A stretch of 5,981 nucleotides of DNA from an uncultured Mycoplasmatota bacterium (GTDB lineage: Bacteria > Bacillota_I > Bacilli_A > RF39 > UBA660). Positions within the stretch are counted from its first letter, which is position 1. Each line of letters starts with the position of its first letter. The stretch is from NCBI GenBank assembly GCA_900553045.1, contig USBW01000047.1, positions 1 to 5,981 of the forward strand, in the 5' to 3' direction. The position numbers and the translations under genes are program-made. Shown here in pieces: positions 1 through 4,838 of this stretch. A model generated the notes under the pieces. That model was not told the origin of the DNA and ran no database searches. It saw only the letters and a program-made list of their open reading frames with translations.

Positions 1-24
1 TATAAAATCAATAAGTTCATTCAT
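1..24 (-). CDS. 5' end of an unidentified gene overlapping murG (possibly murB)
   Basis: Reading leftward, an ATG at 24-22 opens MNELIDFI and runs off the window edge. It overlaps the last codons and TGA stop of murG by 8 bases, as in translationally coupled cell-wall operons. A GGGG run about 7 bases before this ATG, inside the murG end, could serve as ribosome binding site. A second ATG at 20-18, in another frame (MNLLIL), gives the classic ATGA 4-base overlap and is also open to the edge, so the frame is not settled. In Bacillota murB or a divIB/ftsQ gene often follows murG, and MurB proteins often begin with a similar short amphipathic helix, but eight residues cannot identify the gene. 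The product is inference only. Confidence 0.4.
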
Positions 25-1102
25 TTTTATCCCCGTTTAATAACCTTTCTATCTGTTCATATATTTTAGATGCACTATCTTTAACTCCTAATTTTTTAGC
101 ATTAGCACTGATCTCTTTTCTAAGATGATCATCTTTAATTAATAAATTTATTTTAGCTAGTAAGTTTTCTTTAGTTAAATCTTTTTCTTCTAGTAAAATA
201 CAAGCATTGTGATCAGCAAGACTTTTAGCATTGTAATACTGATGATTGTTAGCTACATATGGTGATGGTATTAAAATAGAAGGTATTCCTAAAACTAAAA
301 GTTCTGAAATAGTAGTTGCTCCTGCTCTTGAGACTAAAACATCAACAACTTGTAAGACTTCTTTCATATTATCGATATAAGGTACTATTTTAACATTAGA
401 GCCAGCATATTTTTTCATCTCTTCATAATTGCTCTTACCAGTTACAAATAAAACCTCATAAGCTTCTTTTTTTAAAAGAGGCAAAGTCTCTTTAACTTTT
501 TCATTGACTGTTGAAGCTCCTAAAGAACCAGTAGTGATAAGGACCAATTTCTTATTGCTAGACAAACCTAAAGATTCTTTAGTTATTTTTTTAGCTTTAA
601 GAACTTCTTCTCCTCTTGGATTACCAGTAAAGTAAGTTTTATCTTTAGGAAAATACTTTAGACTATCTTCTAATGAGACACAAATAACATCAGCATATTT
701 ACTAAGGAGACGATTAGCTTTGCCAGGAATAGAGTTCTGTTCGTGAAGTAGTGTCTTTACTCCTAGTTTTTTAGCACTGTAAACAACTGGAAAGGTTACA
801 TAACCACCTACTCCAATTACTAAGTCTGGTGCAAACTTTTTAATGATTGTCTTACATTTTCTAATTCCTTCAACATTATAATATAAGGCCTTAGCTAGCT
901 TAAAAGGATTCTTAGACAAACCACTTATCTTAATTCCTTCATAATCGATCTTCATATTAGGAATAATATCTTTTTCCATGCGATCAGTAGTCCCTATATA
1001 TAAAATCTGAGCTTTTTTATCCATTTGTTTTATTTTATCTATGATCGCCAAAGCAGGATAAATGTGACCACCTGTCCCACCAGCGCTAACGATATATCGC
1101 AT
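17..1102 (-). CDS. murG: MurG, UDP-N-acetylglucosamine:undecaprenyl-PP-MurNAc-pentapeptide transferase
   Basis: MurG transfers GlcNAc from UDP-GlcNAc to lipid I, giving lipid II, on the cytoplasmic face of the membrane; it is the last cytosolic step of peptidoglycan precursor synthesis. The 361 residues match the usual family length and the GT-B two-domain layout. Visible motifs: the first glycine loop GGTGGHIYPALA (8-19, with the conserved His13), the second glycine loop GVGGYVTFP (97-105), HEQNSIPGKANR (120-131), the third loop TGSLGAS (191-197, usually GGSxGA, so the first Gly is Thr here), SRAGATTISEL (258-268, with Glu267 expected to contact UDP-GlcNAc), and PSPYVANNHQYYNA (279-292, with the His-Gln signature). 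There is no signal peptide or membrane segment, as expected for a peripheral enzyme. The ATG start follows AAGGGTG (1116-1110) by 7 bases. The gene overlaps the next minus-strand gene by 4 or 8 bases. Identification is firm. Confidence 0.97.
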   Translation of the reverse strand: MRYIVSAGGTGGHIYPALAIIDKIKQMDKKAQILYIGTTDRMEKDIIPNMKIDYEGIKISGLSKNPFKLAKALYYNVEGIRKCKTIIKKFAPDLVIGVGGYVTFPVVYSAKKLGVKTLLHEQNSIPGKANRLLSKYADVICVSLEDSLKYFPKDKTYFTGNPRGEEVLKAKKITKESLGLSSNKKLVLITTGSLGASTVNEKVKETLPLLKKEAYEVLFVTGKSNYEEMKKYAGSNVKIVPYIDNMKEVLQVVDVLVSRAGATTISELLVLGIPSILIPSPYVANNHQYYNAKSLADHNACILLEEKDLTKENLLAKINLLIKDDHLRKEISANAKKLGVKDSASKIYEQIERLLNGDKNE

Positions 1103-1120
1103 TTTATCACACCCTTAATC

Positions 1121-1149
1121 ATTATATCATAGTTCCTAAAAATTTTAAA
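1121..1149 (-). promoter_or_regulatory. Predicted SigA-type promoter of murG with extended -10
   Basis: On the minus strand, TATAAT (1126-1121) is a perfect -10 and is preceded by TGA, giving a full TGnTATAAT extended -10. TTTAAA (1149-1144; 4 of 6 to TTGACA) lies 17 bases upstream. Transcription should start near 1114, inside the AAGGGTG ribosome binding site, leaving a leader of about 12 bases. The spacer and -35 overlap the left half of the dyad at 1133-1187. AT-rich DNA yields chance -10 matches, but the extended motif with correct spacing in a gene-free gap is good support. Confidence 0.55.
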
Positions 1150-1187
1150 ATACCAAGAATACTTACTCTTAAAATGTTCTTTAGGAA
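1133..1187. repeat. Interrupted inverted repeat in the divergent murG intergenic region
   Basis: TTCCTAAA (1133-1140) is exactly mirrored by TTTAGGAA (1180-1187). Inside it, TTTTAA (1143-1148) pairs with TTAAAA (1169-1174), leaving 2- and 5-base internal bulges and a 20-base loop. The left arms overlap the predicted murG promoter and the right arms end just before the predicted -35 of the rightward gene. It could be a paired operator for a dimeric regulator or a weak RNA hairpin. No U-tract follows on either strand, so a terminator is unlikely. The 8-base outer match is the only part much above chance here. Confidence 0.45.
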
Positions 1188-1210
1188 AGGATTATTCAGT
1201 TTTGGAAAAG
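1180..1210 (+). repeat. Imperfect 11-base direct repeat, 20-base period
   Basis: TTTAGGAAAGG (1180-1190) recurs as TTTTGGAAAAG (1200-1210), 9 of 11 identical and exactly 20 bases apart, about two helical turns. The second copy lies in the spacer of the promoter predicted for the rightward gene. The first copy contains the right outer arm of the dyad at 1133-1187. Phased half-sites would suit a DNA-binding protein, but purine-rich short matches are common in this composition. Confidence 0.25.
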
Positions 1211-1221
1211 TATGTTAAACT
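1193..1221 (+). promoter_or_regulatory. Possible promoter of the 212-residue protein gene
   Basis: TAAACT (1216-1221; 4 of 6 to TATAAT) is preceded by TGT, giving an extended -10. TATTCA (1193-1198; 3 of 6 to TTGACA) lies 17 bases upstream. The predicted start at about 1228 coincides with the ribosome binding site GGTGA (1228-1232), which is 6 bases before the ATG. The -35 is poor, so this is a weak call. Support comes from its position and from the same TAAACT hexamer in the better promoter at 4723-4751. Confidence 0.3.
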
Positions 1222-1238
1222 ATTATTGGTGAATAATT

Positions 1239-1877
1239 ATGATTGAGAAAATTGTAGATAAAATCTTAAATAAAGAAAAAATTAATTCTAAAGAACTAAC
1301 TTTACTGCTTGATTATCTAATTAATAGGACTAAAGAAATAATTAATTCTAAAACTTATGAGAATACTTGTGACTTAGCTCAAGGTCTAATTGGTAGATAC
1401 TTAAATAGCTTAAAAGTTATAAACTTCCCTAATCTTTCTATTAAAGCAATCTCAGAAGGTGTTGTTGGTCACAGTTTTATTGTGGCTGATTTTAAAGAAT
1501 TTGGTCAAGATTTGTATTTACTTGATCCTACTTTTGTACAGTTTGCGATCCTTGATCAAAAGTATCAAGAACTGTATATTAAAGATCTTAAAGTTCTAAC
1601 TAAGTCACCATATTATTATGCTAATTTGCTCAATAAAGAGTTAACTAATGCTTTATTAACAAAGGGTTATTTAAAACTAGATCCTAAAAGCGCAAAGTTT
1701 TATGGCGATAGTTTTTTATATACTAAAACCAATATTCTGAAAGGTTATCAGTTTCCTAATATTAAAGGAGAGATTTATCTTAATAGTTTTTTAAAAGGTC
1801 AAGAAAAATTACAAGATTATGGCTATGAAGAGATCGAACTTAAAGATGTTGCATCTAAAGAAAGCAAGAAAATGTAA
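1239..1877 (+). CDS. Uncharacterised cytosolic protein with a putative papain/transglutaminase-like Cys-His-Asp triad
   Basis: I do not recognise a named family for this 212-residue protein. It has no signal peptide or membrane segment and is Lys- and Glu-rich, so it is probably cytosolic. Its only cysteine (Cys44, in NTCDLAQGL at a predicted helix start), only histidine (His78, in GHSFIVADF) and an aspartate (Asp96, in YLLDPTFVQF) occur in the order, spacing (34 and 18 residues) and structural setting of the papain/transglutaminase catalytic triad: Cys at a helix N-terminus, His and Asp on successive beta strands. That fold occurs in peptidases, amidases, acyltransferases and protein-modifying enzymes. 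The substrate is unknown and activity is inference. Residues 1-43 are helical with a 20-residue internal repeat; residues 120-212 show no motif I know. GGTGA six bases before the ATG supports this start. The gene stands alone, divergent from murG, and its TAA abuts the stop of the convergent flavoprotein gene. Composition resembles its neighbours, so there is no sign of recent transfer. Confidence 0.85.
   Translation: MIEKIVDKILNKEKINSKELTLLLDYLINRTKEIINSKTYENTCDLAQGLIGRYLNSLKVINFPNLSIKAISEGVVGHSFIVADFKEFGQDLYLLDPTFVQFAILDQKYQELYIKDLKVLTKSPYYYANLLNKELTNALLTKGYLKLDPKSAKFYGDSFLYTKTNILKGYQFPNIKGEIYLNSFLKGQEKLQDYGYEEIELKDVASKESKKM
1271..1352 (+). repeat. Two copies of a 22-base repeat, in frame, 60 bases apart
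   Basis: The 22 bases at 1271-1292 recur at 1331-1352 with a single difference (the ninth base, A versus T). The 60-base offset is exactly 20 codons, so the copies encode aligned segments: KEKINSK (residues 12-18) and KEIINSK (residues 32-38). This suggests duplication of a 20-residue helical unit at the N-terminus of the protein. Conservation at the DNA level, including third positions, hints that the duplication is fairly recent, though AT-rich codon bias helps the match. Confidence 0.7.
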
Positions 1878-3470
1878 TTAGTGATTAGTATAAATTTTGG
1901 CAAGGGCTTCTGCTACTTTTAAACCATCCATAGCTGAGGTGGTAATGCCCCCTGCATAGCCCGCTCCTTCACCGCAAGGAAAAATGCCTCTGATATTGCT
2001 TTGGAACTCTTGATCACGTTCAATGCGCAAAGGTGATGAGCTTCTAGTCTCAACTCCAGATAAAATTGCATCGTCACAATTAAAGCCTTTGATTTTAAGG
2101 CCAAAATTATTGATACCAACTTTTAGACTTTCACAGACGTAGGAAGGCAAAATAGCATTTAAATTAGCAAAAGTAGTCCTGCCCATAGAAACAGAAGGAA
2201 ACTGGCCATAGGAAGTTGACTCTTGATTTTTTACGAAGTCTTTAAAAAGTTGTTGGGGAATAGCACCTTGGGTTATTTGATAAGCTTTTTCTTCAATCTT
2301 TTTTTGATATTCGACTCCTGCTAAAGGGTGAGTGCCAAAGTCTTTGGAAGAGACAGTTACTAAAACAGCACTGTTGGCATTGGCCGTATCGCGGGCATGA
2401 TTACTCATGCCATTAATTGCTAAAGCTTTTTCACAGGATGAAGCATTAACAACATAACCACCAGGGCACATACAAAAAGTATAGACACCACGATTATTAA
2501 CGTTAGTAGTTAATTTATAGCTAGCAGGTTTTAAAGAAGCATAATCCTTTCCATATTGCGAGATATTAATAAACTTTTGCGGATGTTCTATTCTAACTCC
2601 GATCGCAAAAGGTTTAGCAGTAAGTTTAAGCTTGCGATCATAAAGAAGTTTAAAGGTATCCCTAGCACTATGGCCAATCGCTAGGATCAAAGCTTCACAC
2701 GAAATGATCGTCTTTTTATTAACTTCGATAGCCTTAAGAGTATTATTTTCATCGATAATAAGATCAGTCAAAGTAGTGTTATATCTTATTTCGCCTCCGA
2801 AAGAGATGATCTTTTCTCTGATATTTTTAATGACTTGACGGAGTAAGTCTGTGCCAATATGTGGTTTATTCTCATATAAAATCTCCTTAGGAGCTCCGTT
2901 TTCGACAAAGATTTCAAAGACTTTTTTACCGCGAAAATTTACATCTTTTACTAAAGTATTTAACTTGCCATCAGAAAAAGTACCTGCTCCACCTTCCCCA
3001 AATTGCACATTAGAAGAAGGATTTAGTTTACCTGTTTGCCAAAACTCTTTTACTGTTTTAACTCGCTCTTCGATTCGTTCGCCCCGTTCAATAACTAGAG
3101 GGTGATAGCCATGATAGGCAAGAATGTAAGCTGCAAAAAGACCTGCTGGACCAGTTCCCACAATAATTGGTCGATCTTTTAATTCTTTAGCTCCTGTGAT
3201 CGTAAATTCATAATTTTCATAAGGAGTCTTTAAGACGTCTTTTATTTTTTTGCGCAAAATTTTATTTTCTAAAGATTCCAAGTCAAGACTAACATCAACT
3301 TCATAAACATAATGTAAATCTTTTTTATCACGGGCATCTAAAGATTTTTTAACAATTTTTGCAAGATGAAAACTACCAGGTTTGATATTTAAGCGTTTGG
3401 CTATTTTATTTAAAAGAACGACCTCTTCATCTTCTTTAACCGAAACTTTAATTTGTCTTAAACGCAACAT
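1878..3470 (-). CDS. COG2509-type FAD-dependent dehydrogenase, function unassigned
   Basis: This 530-residue flavoprotein has the full length and order of the COG2509 'uncharacterised FAD-dependent dehydrogenase' family. Residues 1-95 form the family's small N-terminal domain (RQIKV start, then KKSLDARDKKDLHYVYEVDV at 41-60). A Rossmann FAD-binding motif VGTGPAGLFAA spans 104-114, with Glu128 ending the second strand to hold the ribose. FGEGGAGTFSDGKL (157-170), CMCPGGYVVNASS (333-345, a Cys-x-Cys pair), ETRSSSPLRI (475-484) and the C-terminal FAD motif FPCGEGAGYAGGI (497-509) are family signatures. There is no signal or membrane segment, so it is cytosolic. Substrate and electron partner are unknown for the family as far as I recall. 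The ATG lies one base after the stop of the upstream flavoprotein gene; the nearest Shine-Dalgarno-like run (GGGGG, 3487-3483) is 12 bases away, so translational coupling is likely. By eye its DNA is more GC-rich in places than its neighbours (57% at 1921-1980), mostly over conserved Gly/Ala/Pro motifs. Confidence 0.9.
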   Translation of the reverse strand: MLRLRQIKVSVKEDEEVVLLNKIAKRLNIKPGSFHLAKIVKKSLDARDKKDLHYVYEVDVSLDLESLENKILRKKIKDVLKTPYENYEFTITGAKELKDRPIIVGTGPAGLFAAYILAYHGYHPLVIERGERIEERVKTVKEFWQTGKLNPSSNVQFGEGGAGTFSDGKLNTLVKDVNFRGKKVFEIFVENGAPKEILYENKPHIGTDLLRQVIKNIREKIISFGGEIRYNTTLTDLIIDENNTLKAIEVNKKTIISCEALILAIGHSARDTFKLLYDRKLKLTAKPFAIGVRIEHPQKFINISQYGKDYASLKPASYKLTTNVNNRGVYTFCMCPGGYVVNASSCEKALAINGMSNHARDTANANSAVLVTVSSKDFGTHPLAGVEYQKKIEEKAYQITQGAIPQQLFKDFVKNQESTSYGQFPSVSMGRTTFANLNAILPSYVCESLKVGINNFGLKIKGFNCDDAILSGVETRSSSPLRIERDQEFQSNIRGIFPCGEGAGYAGGITTSAMDGLKVAEALAKIYTNH

Positions 3471-3471
3471 A

Positions 3472-4704
3472 TTATCTTTGTACCCCCTTTCCTGCTAACA
3501 TACCGGTTATCCAAGCAAAGCTAAGGTTATAACCGCCACATTTACCATCGACATCTAAAAGTTCTCCTACTATGTATAAACCTGGTACTATTTTAGATTC
3601 CATAGTTAAAGGATCAATTTCTTTAAGACTTACACCACCTTGACATACTTGAGCATTATCATAATCTTTGGTAGCAGAGATTACTAAGCGAAACTCTTTA
3701 ATGGCTTGAGCAAGAGCCATTTTTTCTTGAGAATTTAAATTAGACCAAGCTCTAGCACTATTAATTTTTAAGTTTTTCAGCAAAGCAAAAACCAATTTAT
3801 AGTTAAGAACTCCTTCAAAAAGATAAGCTAAAGAACGCTTCTTTAAAAGACGAGCTCGATCGTCTAACCAATTGATAAAAGTAGTTAAATCACCTTTAAT
3901 AATCGGTAAGAAATCAATTTTAATAACTTCTTTCTTTCCTTCGTCTAAACCTTTAGCGACCATTCCACTCAAGTTTAAAGTACAAATACCACTGATTCCG
4001 TAGTCAGTAAGTTGTACTTCTCCTTCTTCTTGCATCGTTACCTCGTCATTTTCTTCTAAAGTTAGATGAGCATCACAGCGAATACCATTCCAATCTTTTA
4101 GAATTTTTGATGGGCTTTTTAACTGCACCAAAGCTGGTAAAACTTTAATTAACTTATGACCTAAACTTTCTAATAAAGAATAACCGTTGCCATCAGATCC
4201 TGTCTTAGGACAGGCTTTAGAACCAGCTGCCATAATTACTTTACAAGCCCTAAAGCTTCCTAAATTGGTAGTTAGTTCAAAAAGGTCATTTTTTTTGGTT
4301 ATCTTTTCGACTAGACAATTAGTTACTACTTTAATACCTAACTCTTGCATCTTTAAAAGTAAAACAGTTTTAATACTTACTGCCTGATTAGAATATGGAT
4401 AGTAATAACCATTTTTAATTTTAGGAATTATACCAATACTTTCAAAAAAATTAAGAATTTCTTTTTGATTTTCTAAAGTTAAAATCTCTTTCAACTTTGT
4501 TAAATCGTCAGTATGATAATTAGTTAAAGACTGATCTTCGTTCCAGTAATTACAATGACCGTTACCTGTGATTAAAATTTTTTTACCACAATCATTATTT
4601 CTTTCTAAAATAGTTACTTGGTTATTAGGATTTTTAGCTTTAACTTTAGCATAAATCGCCGCCAACATTCCAGCTGCACCTGCTCCTACTACAATGATCT
4701 GCAT
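3472..4704 (-). CDS. HI0933/BaiN-family FAD-binding flavoprotein
   Basis: This 410-residue protein belongs to the HI0933-like family (COG2081; relatives are labelled YhiN, BaiN or aminoacetone oxidase-like). Motifs: N-terminal FAD-binding VVGAGAAG (5-12) with Glu34 closing the second strand; GKKILITGNGHCN (40-52), where relatives I recall usually have Arg or Lys at the position of His50; AAGSKACPKTGSDGNGY (159-175); GEVQLTDYGISG (228-239); CQGGVSLKEIDP (354-365); and the C-terminal FAD motif GELLDVDGKCGGYNLSFAWITG (380-401). The FAD domain is split by two inserted domains, typical of the family, and there is no membrane segment. Some homologues reduce unsaturated ketones or oxidise aminoacetone; nothing here shows which substrate is used. 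I chose the ATG at 4704-4702 because GAGGTG ends 6 bases before it; the in-frame GTG at 4713-4711 is part of that ribosome binding site. It is the first gene of a two-gene unit with the COG2509 flavoprotein. Confidence 0.9.
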   Translation of the reverse strand: MQIIVVGAGAAGMLAAIYAKVKAKNPNNQVTILERNNDCGKKILITGNGHCNYWNEDQSLTNYHTDDLTKLKEILTLENQKEILNFFESIGIIPKIKNGYYYPYSNQAVSIKTVLLLKMQELGIKVVTNCLVEKITKKNDLFELTTNLGSFRACKVIMAAGSKACPKTGSDGNGYSLLESLGHKLIKVLPALVQLKSPSKILKDWNGIRCDAHLTLEENDEVTMQEEGEVQLTDYGISGICTLNLSGMVAKGLDEGKKEVIKIDFLPIIKGDLTTFINWLDDRARLLKKRSLAYLFEGVLNYKLVFALLKNLKINSARAWSNLNSQEKMALAQAIKEFRLVISATKDYDNAQVCQGGVSLKEIDPLTMESKIVPGLYIVGELLDVDGKCGGYNLSFAWITGMLAGKGVQR

Positions 4705-4710
4705 GTTTTT

Positions 4711-4716
4711 CACCTC
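4711..4716 (-). promoter_or_regulatory. Ribosome binding site that fixes the start of the HI0933-type gene
   Basis: The minus strand reads GAGGTG, then AAAAAC, then ATG (4704-4702): a strong Shine-Dalgarno match with 6-base spacing. The GTG three codons upstream (4713-4711) is the last three bases of this site and has no Shine-Dalgarno of its own at suitable spacing, so it is unlikely to be the start. The product is therefore 410 rather than 413 residues. Confidence 0.75.
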
Positions 4717-4722
4717 ATGTTT

Positions 4723-4751
4723 AGTTTATTACGAATTTAAAGTTTTGCCAA
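4723..4751 (-). promoter_or_regulatory. Predicted SigA-type promoter of the two-flavoprotein operon
   Basis: On the minus strand, TTGGCA (4751-4746; 5 of 6 to TTGACA) is followed after 17 bases by TAAACT (4728-4723; 4 of 6 to TATAAT). This is the best -35/-10 pair in the gap. The expected start near 4716 coincides with the first base of the GAGGTG ribosome binding site, so the leader would be about 12 bases. It should drive both flavoprotein genes, because only one base separates them. Confidence 0.55.
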
Positions 4752-4781
4752 GTAAGAAATAAGTTTTTAAAGGTTTGATTA

Positions 4782-4797
4782 TTATCATATTATCATA
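4782..4797. repeat. Perfect tandem 8-base repeat upstream of ftsW
   Basis: TTATCATA occurs twice head to tail (4782-4789 and 4790-4797). The second copy supplies the -35 hexamer TTATCA (4790-4795) of the predicted ftsW promoter. It may be a regulator site or simple slippage in AT-rich DNA. The sequence alone cannot separate these. Confidence 0.4.
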
Positions 4798-4819
4798 AAC
4801 TTTTATTTTTAATTATAAA
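4790..4819 (+). promoter_or_regulatory. Possible promoter of ftsW
   Basis: TTATCA (4790-4795; 4 of 6 to TTGACA) and TATAAA (4814-4819; 5 of 6 to TATAAT) are 18 bases apart. The expected start is near 4826, directly before the ribosome binding site GGGTGA (4827-4832), which is 6 bases before the ftsW ATG. The -10 lies inside a small AT-only palindrome, TTAATT-ATAA-AATTAA (4809-4824). This is a moderate to weak call because the whole stretch is AT-rich. Confidence 0.4.
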
Positions 4820-4838
4820 ATTAATTGGGTGAAGACTT

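Noticed and set aside
1844..1856. AGATG-TTG-CATCT hairpin near the convergent junction
   Set aside because: A 5-base stem with a 3-base loop and only three T's after it on the minus strand is too weak to call a terminator.
1919..2119. 66-codon minus-strand open frame inside the COG2509 gene
   Set aside because: It lies wholly within a well-supported gene in another frame, with no recognisable motif.
2851..3105. 84-codon plus-strand open frame
   Set aside because: It is antisense to conserved FAD-motif regions of the COG2509 gene. Its Pro/Ser-rich translation is typical of a shadow frame.
4199..4214. Perfect hairpin CCTGTC-TTAG-GACAGG
   Set aside because: It lies inside the coding region over a conserved motif (CPKTGSD) and no T-run follows on either strand, so it is neither a terminator nor clearly functional.
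4187..4387. 66-codon plus-strand open frame
   Set aside because: It is antisense to the HI0933-type gene, with no family resemblance.
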